From positions 66,533,501-66,597,500 of the forward strand of contig NC_090983.1 of the NCBI RefSeq assembly GCF_041146395.1: DNA of 64,000 nt, read 5' to 3'. Below the pieces are notes generated by a model, which had not been told where the DNA came from, ran no database searches, and was given only the letters and a program-made list of their open reading frames with translations. Positions 49,698 to 61,491 of the stretch are shown here, in pieces; position 1 is the stretch's first letter, and every line of letters starts with the position of its first letter. Source of the DNA: Eulemur rufifrons. Lineage: Eukaryota > Chordata > Mammalia > Primates > Lemuridae. The translations under genes and the position numbers were made by a program.

Positions 49698-52407
49698 CAG
49701 ATTGAGCATCCCTAATTCAAAAATCTGAAATTTGAAATACTACAGAATTTGAAATTTTTGAGCACTGACATGATGCCTCAAATGGAAAATTCCACACCTG
49801 ATCTCATGTGACAGTTCACAGTCAAAATACAGGCACACAACACAGAGTTATTCAGGTTTCCCAAAGGAAAAAAGACCCTCCTGGCCCACTTTAGCTAAGA
49901 AATCTTTTCTGTGCACACCCAGGTTCTGCCAGGAAGGCACGCCCACAAAGGATAGAAAAATGGCAAGGTGCAGGCCAGAGGCACCAATGCCAGGCTCCCC
50001 AAATGCCCCAGTGGTGCCAAGACCCATGTGCAATGCTCACTGTGGGTTTTTGCTTGTTCTCTGCTCTGTGTTGTAAGGCTATTGTTGACAATATCAAAAG
50101 GGCCTGCATATACCCTTACAGGCAACAGTGATAAGCAAAAGGGGAAGCAGTTATGTTTATCTATAGCACAGAAAGTCAAGCTGTTGGAGAAACTGGTCAG
50201 CGGTGTAAGTGTGAAACATCTTATAGAAGAATACGGTGTTGGAATAACCACCATATATGACCTGGAGAAACAAAAGGATGAACTGTTGAAGTTCTATGCT
50301 GAAAGTGACGAACAGAAGTGAATGAAAAATAGGAAAACACCATCATAAAGCCAAAAATGAAGATTTTGATTGTGTATTGAAAGAGTGGATCTGTCAGCAT
50401 TGCAGTGAACGCAGGTCACTTGATGAAACGCTGGTTATGAAACAAGCAAAGATGTATCATGATAACTGAAAATTGAAGGGAACTGTGAATATTCAACAGA
50501 CTGCAAAAATTTGAGAAAAGATGTGGCATTCAATTTTTAAAGATTTGTGGAGGTAAAGTGATTGCTGGTCACAAAGCAGTGGAGAAATTCATTGATGAGT
50601 TTGACAAGGCCATTGCTGATGAAAATCTGATGCCAGAACAAACTATAATGCTGATGAAATATCACCGTTTTGTTGTTGTTGCCCTAGAAAGACACTGACT
50701 GCAGCTGATGAGATGGTCCCTATAGGAATTAAGGCTGCCAAGGACAGAATAACTGTGCTAGGATGCACTAATGCAGCAGGCACACATAAGTGTAAATTTG
50801 CTGTGAGAGGCAAAAGCTTGCATCCTTGTCCTTCTCCTCGTTATCACTGTTTTCAAGGAATGAATTTCTTACCAGTTCATCATTATATTAAAGAAAAGTC
50901 ATGGATCACCAAGGACATCTTTTCTGATTGGTTTCACAAACATTTTGTACCAGTGGCTCATGCTCACTACAGGGAAGCCGGATTGGATGATGACTGCAGG
51001 ATTTTGTTATTCCTTGACAACTGTTCTGCTCCAGCTGTTTCCTCCAGCTGAAATTCTCACCAAAAATAATGCTTATGCCATGTACTTTCTCCGAAATGTG
51101 ACTTGCCATGTGACCAGGTTATCCTTAGATCAATGAAGAATAAATATAAAAACACTTTCTTGAACAACATGCTGGCAGCAGTGAACAGAGGGATGGGAGT
51201 GGAATGTTTGCAGAAGTGTAGCATGAAGGATGCCATATATGCTGTTGCCAATGCTTGGAACGCAGTGACTAAAGACACAGCTGTGCCACCTGACACAACC
51301 TCTGGCCTGGGATTATGTTCTGTGATGATTATGAACAAGATGGTGACTTTAAAGGATTCCATATATCAAGTGAGAAAAAATGATGTCTGATCTCCTTACA
51401 TATGCAAAAAAATTGACCTTCAGAGGCTGTCCTCAGCAAGCTGGAAGAAGTGGATATTGAAGTTTTTAACATTGATAATGAGACTTCAGTTGTTCATTCA
51501 TATGCCAATGGTGAAATAGCTGAGACGGTTTTGAATCAAAGTGATCGTGATAATAGTGACAATGAAGATGACATTGTTAGCACTGTAAAAAAAGTGCCCA
51601 TAGGCGACATGGTGAAAACGTGTGATGGGCTTTTTGAGGAACTAGAGCAGTGTGCATTCGTAAGAGAACAAGATATCATGTCAGTTTATAAAATCAAAGA
51701 GAGACAGACTTTGAAGCCAAAACCCGTGGTTAGTGAGGCAGATGACTCTGGAGGGAACATTTAAAAAAGCCATCCAGCAGCATGCCTCCCCATCCCTAGA
51801 GGACCCACTTCCTGGTCTCTCAACTGCTTCTGATGTTTCTTCTCACCTAAAAAACAATACGGTGTGCAGCAGTAACTTTTTAATCAAAATACGGCACTGT
51901 AGGTGGAGACTGAAAGCCCAGCACTGCTTGTTGCTATTGTTGAACAGCTGATACAGGCACTCCGTTGATGCTATCGTGCTGTGTAGTTAACCTGAACACA
52001 AATTTTATCACTGTATTAATGGTATGTCAAGTACTTGAGTGTGAATAAGTGTAAGAAAGTGATTGCCTCCTGCTAGCATATAAATTCAGAGTCAGGAATG
52101 ATGGTGACACCGAACTACTATGGATTGTCCACATGAGTGTCTAAGATAGGGACAGCTTTGCTTTCTGATGGTTCAATGTACACAAACTTTGTGTCATACA
52201 CAAAATTATTAAACATAGTATATAAAATTACCTTCAGACTATGTGTATAAGGTATATTTTAAAACACAAATGAATTTTGTGTTTAGACTTGGGTCCCAGC
52301 CCCAAGATACCTTATTATGTACATGCAAATATTCCAAAATCTGAAAAACATCCCAAATCTGAAACATTTCTGGTCTCAAGCGTTTCAGATAAGGTATACT
52401 CAACCTA
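49698..52407 (+). mobile_element. Tigger-type pogo DNA transposon, about 2.7 kb, with terminal inverted repeats
   Basis: The left end CAGATTGAGCATCCCTAATT follows TA. The right end, in reverse, reads TAGGTTGAGTATACCTTATC. The ends are an imperfect inverted repeat, and the next dinucleotide on the right is TG instead of TA. The inner right side ('caaatattccaaaatctgaa') matches the MER44/MER46-type Tigger termini. The element keeps a broken pogo transposase (see below). The subfamily is probably Tigger7-like, but this is by eye. Confidence 0.85.
50126..51950 (+). pseudogene. Tigger (pogo/CENP-B-like) transposase, disrupted
   Basis: The N-terminal HTH region is in the 50130-50320 frame (a CENP-B N-type helix-turn-helix with LLEKLVSGVSVKHLIEEYGV, ending in a stop at 50319-50321). 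A CENP-B-type second DNA-binding part follows at about 50330-50480, with stops. A DDE/RNase H-like part runs about 50640-51050 (D-containing LDNCSA at the end of the 50713 frame; then a frameshift). A helical middle region (51103-51387) follows, and an acidic C-terminal region (51450-51764). At least four stops or frameshifts break it, so it cannot make a full transposase. The family reaction is cut-and-paste at TA sites. Confidence 0.85.
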
Positions 52408-52409
52408 TG

Positions 52410-53100
52410 ATGCATGTGAAGTGTAATGTGTGTGGATATGCTATACACATGTAACCTTTATTAATGGCATTGTTAATTGCTATAGCTTGTTATTTTTAGG
52501 GGAAATAGGGGAAGTTGGGCAAGTCATTTTTGGAAAGATATATGCACATATAATTATGTATGTGCTCCAAAGTCTGAAAGAGTATATTCCAAATTGTATA
52601 TGGTAGCGGGGCTTTTGTATTTGCTTCTGTATTTGTAAATTATTTAGGTTATTTTTACAACAAATGTTATTTTTTAAAACTTTTATTTCAATAAATTCCT
52701 GTAAAAACAACAAAGAATCCCCGTGCTAAACAGAAGTTCTTTCAGAAGCTGTGGTTTGATCAAATTGAATCCATTTTTAAACAGATCATGTGAAAAAATA
52801 ACCCCTACTAACCAACTCCTCTCTAAACTCTGTGACCTAATTTTTGGTGGTGGCTGGTTTTAGTGTGTTTTTTCCTTACAGAACTTTAGTTACAAACTCT
52901 CATATAAGAAGAGGATGCCCCTTTTGAAGAAAAAACAATGAATTTGCACACCACTAATTATTAAAATTTATAATCAAAAGGAACCCAATTTGAGCAAGAA
53001 ATCTGCAGTTTTCTCAAATCAGAAGCACAACATCTCAGAAATTGGAATTTTCTTATAAAAGGTTAAAGACCAAAAAAAAAAATTACCTTTTAGGAAAACT
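52410..53100. other. AT-rich sequence without recognised features
   Basis: I see no repeat boundary or gene here. Confidence 0.35.
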
Positions 53101-53109
53101 AAACATATA

Positions 53110-53700
53110 TAATTTCACTGCAGTGAATATGGCTCCTTTGCCGGTGGGACTCCCTCCTCTCACCCGTGAGATTGACAAGATGTTTATACCTCTGCCCTCA
53201 GACCCAGCCTGCTCCCTTACATGCTCCTCTTTGGAAACAGATCTTCTTCTAGTTCCCCCACATCTGGTATCACCTCTTTACATAGAATTTTCAAATATTT
53301 TTCCCTGGCCTTAACCACCCTTTTCATTTCTGTAAAACTTTTCGATTATCAGTTAGCTCAATTTACGTTCATTGCTGATATCTCAACCCAAACATACTCA
53401 AAACCAAATTAATTTTTTTCTTTTTTTTTTTTTTTTTTGGTACACTGTAATTCTTCCAAGTGAACCAAGGCAAGCCAAGACTGTTATTTTTTTCCTTGAC
53501 TTCTTCCTTCTCTGTGCCCCACAATCCTTCACTTAGATTTTTATTATTACATCCATTGCTTCTTCCTGTTATCTACTACTCCTACCTCCCTGGTTCAGGC
53601 TCTTGCTTTCAAAAAAAAAAAAAAGCAACACAAGTGAAGAGTGACAAGCAACAGGAGGTCAGACAGCACTCACAATGGGTGTAGCATGTGACCCAGAACT
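53110..53700 (+). repeat. Probable L2-like fragment
   Basis: Pyrimidine-rich text with 'cctttgccggtgggactccc', 'ccttacatgctcctctttgg' and 'ccccacaatccttcacttag' is L2-like. Poly-T (53416-53439) and poly-A (53611-53624) tracts cut it. Weak. Confidence 0.3.
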
Positions 53701-54300
53701 TGAAAGATACTCTCCTTCAGTAGAAAACGATATTCTAAAATAATAGAACAGCATCAATAGAGGCACCCCGGGCACAGATAAGCCTGGCATCATGAAAGAA
53801 AGGCAAGGAGCTGGTGGGGTTTTGTTGGTGTTGGGTAAGTATAAAGATTCTCAGGGATTAGGTTGGACAGTTATGTTCATTCCATGAAGACTTTGAATTC
53901 CATTCTCTAAGCGGTGGAAAAATACACTTATGTGGCAAGAAAATATGTTGTAAAACTGTTGTGACAGCCAAGGGGACAAATCATGGAAGCATGAATTACG
54001 GCAATAGGAATTGATACACAGCCTATTTTGCTGTTACAATCCATTGTTTTGGTGACTAGTTACTTGTGGGAGGGGGGCAGGTGGGAGATAGAGATGTCAG
54101 AGATGACTCTGAGTTTGGGAGCCTGGGTGCTTAAAAGCATGACTAACCCTGAAGAGAAATGCAAATTAAGCTTTGTGCTTCTGAATGACAGTAAAGTTCA
54201 GTCTTAGGCACGTAGAATGTGTGTGTCAGTGGGATATACAGGTGGAGAAGTCCAAAACACACTATTACCTCTGTGAGGATGATCTCCTGGGAAGTCTATT
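53700..54300. other. Unique sequence without recognised features
   Basis: No repeat or gene recognised. Confidence 0.35.
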
Positions 54301-54459
54301 CCTAGCTCCCTGTTGGATATATGGCTTTTATTTATATGTTCCATCAACCCAAAGACAACCTGTCTGTCCCTGAATCTATCATGGTTCCTTTGCCACAAAC
54401 CACCCTCACCTTCCCACTGACCCATTTTGTCCAACAATATTTTCATTTTCCAAACTCCT

Positions 54460-54900
54460 TGTCTAGAACTTTTGGGTTTTCAGCCTCTTCCTCCTTTAAT
54501 GCTCATCTTCACGTAGGCAGCAAATCTCCTTGATTTTTCCTTCACACTGTCTCTCACTTTCACCTCTTCTGCCTCTTCTAACTGCTACTGCCTAACTCTG
54601 GCCCTTTATATTTTTATAGTCACCCCCTAATAGGACCCTTGCCTTCAGTCTGTCCCCTAACAATCTACTCTGTCCACCACAATAGTGTTGCTCTTCCTAA
54701 AATCCTAAATTGATCTTGTTACTCCCTTTCTCACAAACCTTCATTGACTTTCTGTCATCTATAAGATAAATTTCAAATTCCTTAATATTATACAATTCAT
54801 AATATATATACTCTAGCATTCTCTCTGGCTGGACTAATCTATTTAGCATCCTGGGAACCTACACTTCTCTCTCAGCCTTGCTTCATTGCCTGCAGTTTTA
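54460..54900 (+). repeat. L2 LINE, upstream part
   Basis: 'tgatcttgttactccctttc', 'accttcattgactttctgtc', 'aagataaatttcaaattcct' and 'tctctggctggactaatcta' match the L2 3' region in sense. The matching 3' end lies at 55190-55325, past about 290 bp of other sequence. Confidence 0.7.
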
Positions 54901-55189
54901 TTGGAGTATATGAAGGGTGAAAGATAATTTTATAGAAATACCTTGAAATGCAAGAAGAGAGGTGCTTGGTATCCTGGCAAAGTCTCAGGTGGAACTCCGT
55001 TGAACACAGCTGGCTAACTTGCCATGCTGGGTGGGCTACAGTCACAGATCTAAAGACTAGCTAGGGGAAAGGAAAGAGAAAAGAAGAGAAAGTAGGAAAA
55101 AGGATGGAAGAAGAGCTGAAAGAAAGAGATGCAAAGGAGTTGGTCACAAATGACACAAATATCAGCATTCTCAGGCCTGTTTTAAATAA

Positions 55190-55325
55190 TGAGTCTTTAT
55201 AAACTTAAAAGTGGTTATCTTCTTGTCTCTGAGCTGTTCAAGGGCAGAAACCAGGTCTTGGTTCTACCTGTCCCCCGGCACAAAGGGTGGCACATAGATG
55301 GGGCTCCAGAAATGATTCTTGAACA
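55190..55325 (+). repeat. L2 LINE 3' end
   Basis: 'tcttcttgtctctgagctgt', 'tcaagggcagaaaccaggtc' and 'gtggcacatagatggggctc' match the L2 3' terminus, probably the same element as 54460-54900. Confidence 0.75.
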
Positions 55326-55559
55326 AAACAACAGCATTCGACTCACCTTCAATTAAAGGATGTCGGTCCCTTCACCTGTTCTCAGGTTACATTTTGCAAC
55401 TGTAAAGATTTCCTTTGCTTTCTATGGGCCTTTTCCAAGATGTCAGAACAACATTGAGGGGGAAAAAACAGCACCCAGAAAGGATTTCAAAAATACAGTA
55501 TATAACGAGTAAATTGATTTACCCCAACATACTCATATTTGTCAGTACATTTTCAGCAT

Positions 55560-56110
55560 CAAGCTTGACTTTCTGTCTCATTTCCAGTTAGGAGCAACTT
55601 TTACCATTAACTCTTTCCAGCAGCAATAATTCGCTGTTACTCACTGCCCTTGCTATGTTGGTATAATCTGTTTTCCCTCTTAATAAGCGTATTACTCTGT
55701 GATCGGTGCTAATGAAGTTCATTCTTTTTGCCTCCACCTCTTCTCCATCTTGCCAGACCATTTGGATTCTAATCCTGTCCTGGATGCTCGCCTTCCTCAC
55801 TGACGATGGGTGTCATCTGCTAACAGCATGCTCTCATCTGTCAGCTCTAGGAGCTTATTTTCTGTTCTATCCATGTAAATCATTGATGAAATATTAAAGG
55901 ATCAGTCCCAGAAGGGAGTCCTGGGGGACATGATTTCTAATGTCCCCGAGTTTGACATGAGTACTATTGATAATGAACTTGTTGCAAAACTACCCACTGC
56001 GGAGCCACGTTTCTCCAGTGTGTTGATTGAATACAGTCTTGGGGAGGGGAATCAAAAGTCTTTCTGGGGCCAAAGAGCTATGGCAAACTTTAGGGAGAAG
56101 ACTGACATGC
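55560..56110 (-). repeat. L3/CR1 LINE relic (RT-proximal part)
   Basis: In plus-strand reading, 'ttctaatcctgtcctggatg', 'gatgggtgtcatctgctaac', 'ggatcagtcccagaagggag' and 'tactattgataatgaact' match the well-known CR1/L3 reverse-complement phrases ('aatcctgtc...', 'ggaccggacccag...gggac', 'attgataacaactc'). It is therefore an L3 relic on the minus strand. The 84-codon plus-strand frame at 55930-56184 is not a gene. Confidence 0.75.
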
Positions 56111-56164
56111 TGACGGCCCACATTTCTGCTGAGTACTTTTTGCATGTTTATTTAATCCCTCTGC

Positions 56165-56430
56165 GACTCTATGAGGCAGTATAGTATAGTGGTTAACACC
56201 ATCGATCCTTAAACTGTCTGAGGTTGAATTTATACTCCATCGCGTTCTAGCTGTATGCATTTGGCACAATATTGAAATTCTCTGTGCTTAGTTTCATCAC
56301 CTGGAAAATAAAAATAATAGAATTCACCTCAGAGGATTGTTTTGAGGATTCCACTGCATGGAAAGCACTTACACAGAGCCTGACACATACTGAATCTTCT
56401 ACAAATATCAGGTATCTCATTATTATCTCA
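56165..56430 (+). repeat. MIR SINE, full length with Pol III boxes
   Basis: It starts with the tRNA-derived head: an A-box-like 'tagtatagtggttaacacc' and a B-box-like 'ggttgaattta'. It then has the core 'ctgtgcttagtttcatcacc' and the end 'gcctgacacatactgaatct'. It is one of the most complete MIRs here. Confidence 0.88.
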
Positions 56431-56439
56431 TATTAAAGT

Positions 56440-56680
56440 CGAGGAAATTAAGGTTGATATGTTGTGGAGCCAAAATCTGAGACCCAGGGGTGTCTGATTC
56501 CAATTCTCAAGCCCTCCCCATTCTATTTTGCAGACTTTTAAATTCATATTCTACGTATTTCCAAAAGTGACTTCAGATGAAAATGGCTCTAGCAATCAGA
56601 AATGCATTAAATTGTACCTAAATCTCATAATTTAAGCCACTATTTCTTTGTTGGAGAGGTATTTATATTTGGTTATAATC
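56440..56680. repeat. Possible MIR fragment and unique sequence
   Basis: 'gaggaaattaaggttgatat' and 'ctgagacccaggggtgtctg' resemble the reverse MIR head. Weakly supported. Confidence 0.35.
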
Positions 56681-56799
56681 TTTTTAAAAAACACATTATT
56701 TTATAAGAGAAAAAACCCAAGTTTAAAATAAAAATCATAAAATATTAGGTTTGAAAAAAACTTCAGGGATATCTAGTTAAAACTAGAGCATAATGAAGT

Positions 56800-57275
56800 C
56801 TCTTTGGGTTTTTTTTTTCTTTTTACCTTCTTTTTTAATTACGTATGGAAGTACTAAGTGCTCAAAGTAGAAAATTTGGTTTCCCTGAAAAGTCCAGAGG
56901 AGAAAAATCACCCATAATTCAAACACCGCTGGTAATCACTATTAATTCTTTTATGTATTTATTCTTTAGTATTACCTTTCTTTGCAAAATGAAAAAAATT
57001 ATTTATCTTTCTTTACAAAAACTTTCTTTACAAAATGATATCACAATATATATACTAGGTTAGGAGACTTTTTTGACTTATTAATAGATCATCAGCTTTT
57101 TCTCATGTCATTATTTTACTGATTTTTAATATTTGTAAAATCTACAAAAAATAAATCATATAAAATACCATAAATAACCTACCTAATCCCCTTTTGTTGG
57201 ACATTTAGGTTGATTCTATTTTTTCCCCCTACTATTATAAATAAAACTGTCATGAAGAGCCTTGTATTATGTTGT
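56800..57275 (-). repeat. L1 LINE fragment
   Basis: Reading in reverse: 'gttggacatttaggttgatt', 'ctattataaataaaactgtc' and 'cataaataacctacctaatc' correspond to L1M 3' region phrases such as 'gatggacatttgggttg'. Confidence 0.65.
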
Positions 57276-57276
57276 T

Positions 57277-57610
57277 GCATAATTCCCTCATTATGCACAA
57301 ATCCTTCTTATCCTTAACAGATGGTTAGCCAGCCTCTGTTTGATCACTTCCAGTAACAGGGAGCTCACTTCTTTGCCAGACAGCTCATTCCATTTATGGA
57401 CAACTCTAATTGTTAGAAAGTTCTTTATTTTTAACCAAAATCTGTTCCCCTTAACTTACACTCATTGATTCTAGTTTTGTGGTCTGGAATTACCCAAAGC
57501 AATCTTTCTTTTTTGTACTTGGAAGTCCATCAAATACTTGAAGAAGGCCATAATGAAACTTCCTAAGTATTCTCTTCTTGAAGATAAATATCCACACTTA
57601 TGAGTCTTAT
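57277..57610 (-). repeat. L3/CR1 LINE relic (3' UTR part)
   Basis: In plus reading, 'gatggttagccagcctctgt', 'gatcacttccagtaacaggg', 'agctcacttctttgccagac', 'aactctaattgttagaaagt' and 'tcaaatacttgaagaaggcc' match the CR1/L3 3' region in reverse complement. It is a different, less decayed piece from the one at 55560. Confidence 0.85.
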
Positions 57611-57852
57611 GACAAAAAAGGATGAGAAATTGGTAGTGGTGGGGGTTTCCTCAAGAAAGATGTAAATTTGGTGACAGATCATATTTCCCTTTTTGCTTTG
57701 GCCTCCTGGAAGCTCAGAGCCTAATGGGCTGCTCCATTTTTATAACAGTAGAACCCTGTCACCTGCATATATGTGTATTATCTTTTCCCTTGGATCTAAT
57801 CATCCTATTTTTGCCTATAGTTTTCCCGGCTACAATTTTTCCTTTTAAAAGA

Positions 57853-58228
57853 TTTACTGGTTGATCTCATGAAGATAGAGTGTAGAGTGGTAGTTACTAG
57901 AGGTCAGGAAGGGTAGGGGAAGGGGGGTGAAGAGAAGTTGATTAATGGGTTCAAATATACTATTAGATAGAAGAAGAGCTGGTGTTCAGTAGATCAGTGG
58001 AGTGATAACAGTTAACATTAATCTATTATGCATTTCAAAATAGCTAGAAGAGAATAATTCAAATGTTCCTAGCATAAAGGAAAGATAAATATTTAAGCTG
58101 ATGGATATCCCAATTACCCTGATTTGATGACTTGATTATATGAATGTATCAAATTATCACATGCACCCCTGAAATATGTACATTTATACATATTTTGTAC
58201 AGTAAAATACAAAATAAAAATTAAAAAC
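57853..58228 (+). repeat. L1 LINE 3' end
   Basis: 'tgtagagtggtagttactag', 'aggtcaggaagggtagggga', 'gttaacattaatctattatg' and the A-rich end 'aataaaaattaaaaa' match an L1M 3' UTR. Confidence 0.8.
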
Positions 58229-58569
58229 TTGCTGCATTGTATCTCTATAAATTCTCATAAATCCTCTCTGTGGTGCAAGATATATTCTTATCAAATAAGT
58301 CTGTCTATTTCCTTTAGCCACTCTTTGTATGAGATTAGCCGGTCATTCTGGTTCCCTCTCACCATTTTAGTACACGTGCGTGCCTTCTACCTCCAAAAGC
58401 TATCAGAACAATAGAATAGTTTTCATGCCCTGCCCCTTTTCTCTGGTGGAGAAGCTGAATGGAATGGGAGGATAGAAAACATAATCTAAGTTTTCCTGAA
58501 TCCTTAGTAGTTTCTATCAGATTTTCAGTATTTCCTCTGTCATCCAGCAACACCATTTTCTATCTTAAA

Positions 58570-59300
58570 GGACATTAGAGCACACAGCTCACCCACTCTC
58601 AGAGCAACCATCACCGCGTATGACCCTACAGGGTCGATGGCCTTTCCATACCACGTGGGGTGGGGGGGGGTGATCCTCTCCACGGCACCCCTGAGAGTAA
58701 AATGGTATTATCCTCATTCTACCTAAGGAAACAGAGGCTCAGAGAGAGAGACTCTAACCCAGGCCCCCTACCTCTCAATCTAAGCGCCCATCCCTGCCCC
58801 TCAAACACACAGAGCTCGGAAGAGCTCTGGGCAGACCCAGGCCAAGAGGATTTCACTAGTGTTGGACAGGAGGCAGCAGCTCTGCGTGCTCCTCCTTTCA
58901 TTCGGGAATCCAGCTCTGATTATCCTCTTCCCACAGAGAGAAGCGTGGTGGCTGCCAGTTGCATATGGCTTGACGAAGATAGGAGAGGACATAAAGACAC
59001 CCCCCTCCTCCCTGTGCCCCCGGATGAGAATCAAGCAGATTGTTTCCTACGTGGAAGAAGGAGACGTGAGAAACCTAAGGCAGCAGGCAAACCTCAAACG
59101 GGTAAGAATAAAAACCACTCCCCCGACCCCCTTGCAAGTTCCGTCTACAGGAGCCAGGTACGAAGCCACCAGGGCTGTCTGTGGGCCAAAGAGCTAGAAC
59201 ATTTCCGCCGCAGGAGCTTCCTTCCTGAGATCCCCTCCTGAAGAGAAGCCTCGCTTGCCTTCGGCCTCCCTGGAAGACCTCCGCTGCTGGCAGGCTGGCC
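58570..59300. promoter_or_regulatory. CpG-rich unique block
   Basis: About 20 CpGs in some 720 bp, outside any young repeat. This is the highest non-repeat CpG density I see. A MIR trace in reverse lies at about 58690-58770 ('taaggaaacagaggctcaga'). The longest frame of the window (58660-59241, 193 codons, plus strand) runs through it, but two other frames are also open, so length alone is weak evidence. It could be an exon-bearing island or a weakly methylated regulatory region. Confidence 0.35.
58937..59101 (+). CDS. Candidate internal exon, 165 bp, phase 0-0 (hypothetical)
   Basis: A polypyrimidine-AG acceptor ('tatcctcttcccacag') ends at 58936. A GTAAGA donor follows the G at 59101. The 165 bp equal 55 whole codons in the frame that gives REAWWLPVAYGLTKIGEDIK at the start and VSYVEEGDVRNLRQQANLKR at the end. 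A second frame is also open, so coding status is not settled by this alone. The composition of the first frame (Arg/Lys, a charged C-terminal part) is protein-like. I do not recognise it. An upstream cassette would need partner exons outside the window. Confidence 0.35.
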
Positions 59301-61190
59301 GATGTAACAGCTCAGAGTTGAAACCCTCTTAAAAATAGCTCTGTTCCCTTCTGGGTTTAGCAACTCACACTTGAAAAGCTCTTTATTCTTTATAATGAAT
59401 AGAGAGCAGGGACTTTTCATTGACAAAGAAGAGCTATAATACGAAATACAGGCAGACCGATGGTAGTTATTCTTTTTGAAGCGGTGGACAGAGAGGGCTT
59501 CAGCACTCAGCTTTCATAGATATCAACCCTTTCCTTGGGTTATTCCTGGAATAGAGGCGTGGAGAGGCTTTGAGTGGCTCTTGCTGTCAAAAGCTCATGT
59601 GTGGTGGGCAGTATTTCAGGTGACAGCATTAGCTAGAGACCAGCAGAGCAGCTTGAAGTTGAAATTTCAATCTAATTAATTGACTAAAGGAGCAAAGGAC
59701 CTGAACGAAGGGCTTAACTCTTTGCTATCCAGACCTCTAAGGCTCGTGGTCACACTGAGCAAGGACTGGGCAGGCTGGAGAGTAAAAGGATGGGAGGAAA
59801 GTGGTCAGGAAGCCGCTACTTACCTTGGTGGGAGGAACCGCTGTTGGGTATGTGCTCGGGGATCCTGTGTGCCAGAGAGGCCAGAATTCCTTGATTTATG
59901 TCTTTTCCATAAAGAAAAAGGAATTCAGATGGAGAGATAAGGTGAAACTCTTTGTCTATTATAATGTCGAGTCTTGTTTCAAAGTAACTTATTTTCTTTA
60001 AATCAAATGGAATGCATCTCTCTGAGTCCCCTTGAGCCAGGGAGAAATTCAACCTCAGCTATTAGTTGGGTCTCCCCCTCTCCTTCCAAATATAAGCATC
60101 TGGGAGGCATATGTGTCGCATGGGAAAGAGGGGTAAGACGTCTAAATTAGGCAGGGTAATTGAAGCTGATCATATGCTAAAAACTCCAGATCCCATTGTC
60201 AGAAGATAAGAATTTTATTCCTTGCTCACACAAAATCCAATGTGGATATTCACAGTCAGGAAGCCACCCCAGGTAGGAGGCAGTATCTCAGGATCCAAGC
60301 CCCTTCTATCATGGGGCTCTGTCATCATCTGGGCTTTGGAATCCTTTGATTCCTGCTACTCAGACTGGAGAGGAATTGGAGGTACAGATAAGAGAGGTCA
60401 TGAGGACATCTTAAGAGTCAGGCCCCAAAGTGGCATACATTACTGTAGCCCACATTCAGTCAGTCAGACTCAGTCACTTGGCTCCATGTAGATACAAGGG
60501 GCCTGGCAGAGAAGCAGAATTGAACTGTGTACCCAGTAAAGAGAAATACCTATTGGTGAAATTTAGAAATCTCTACCAAAATGTCTAATCTTCAGACTAT
60601 ATATTTTTTTTTTCGATAATTCTCCCTGTGTGGGTAACCACCTAGAAGCCTGATGCTGTGTTTCTCAGTGAGATTCAGTGAGCCTAGAAACCATACCTGC
60701 GGTGGTCTTGCTACTTCTCCTAGAGAGGGGCATCATGGACCCACCAAGCCCTAACCCTGTTCTGCCTGGGGAAAACCTTTTTCTCTCTCCTCTAAAGCCC
60801 ACTTCTCTCTTCCTCTAAGACTCCTAGTATAACTTTTCCAACAAGTTTAGCCTTTCTGAGAAGATGAGCAGTAAGGCTACCAAAACTCCACTTCAGCTTC
60901 AACCAAGCAATGGCCCAACCATTTACTTGGAATGAAGGGAGGAGAAAAATATAGACAGCACAACACAAATCAGTACTTCAATAAATCATCATGCTACCAA
61001 AGTACATGAACCCCCTGAAGGTCCTGAAGCATTTGACTCAAGGCCACCACAAACCTCCAAATTCAGGAATATCATCTTTTTTAGACCTTTTTTTACTTTA
61101 ACACAATAGGAGATAGCTTTCTTTTCAGCATCATTTTCATAAAGACAGAAAATTTATAATTACTGTAATGAGATAAAGAGTAAGACCACA
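59300..61190. other. Unique sequence without recognised features
   Basis: Short frames at 59476-60052 and 60222-60491 overlap on opposite strands with no support. I recognise no repeat. Confidence 0.35.
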
Positions 61191-61193
61191 AGT

Positions 61194-61491
61194 GGGGTGC
61201 AGTGGCTCAGGCCTGTAATCCCAGCTACTTGGGAGGCTGACGTGGGAGGATCACTTGAGGATCACTTGAGCCCAAGAGTTTGAGACCAGCCTGGGAAATA
61301 TAGTGACACCCAGTCTCTAAAAATAATGAAAAAGAAATTAGCCAAGGATGATGGTGCACACCTGTAGTCCCAGCTACTCTGGAGGCAGGAAGAACACTTG
61401 ACCCAAAGAGGTTGAGGCTGCAGTGAGCTATGATTGCGCCACTGTACTCTCTCCTGGGAGACAGAGTGAGACACCATCTCTTAAAAGAAAC
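61194..61491 (+). repeat. Alu SINE with an atypical left arm
   Basis: The TSD is long: 'ataaagagtaagaccacaag' at 61173-61192 and 'ataaagagtaagaacacaaa' at about 61492-61511. The left arm reads 'cccagctacttgggaggctg', which is normally right-arm wording. A local duplication, 'ggatcacttgaggatcactt', is at about 61247. The right arm and tail are ordinary. Confidence 0.92.

Noticed and set aside
58660..59241. 193-codon frame as a whole gene
   Set aside because: Two alternative frames are also open across the GC-rich block, and the frame crosses a MIR trace. Only the 165-bp splice-bounded part is kept as a candidate, in a different frame.
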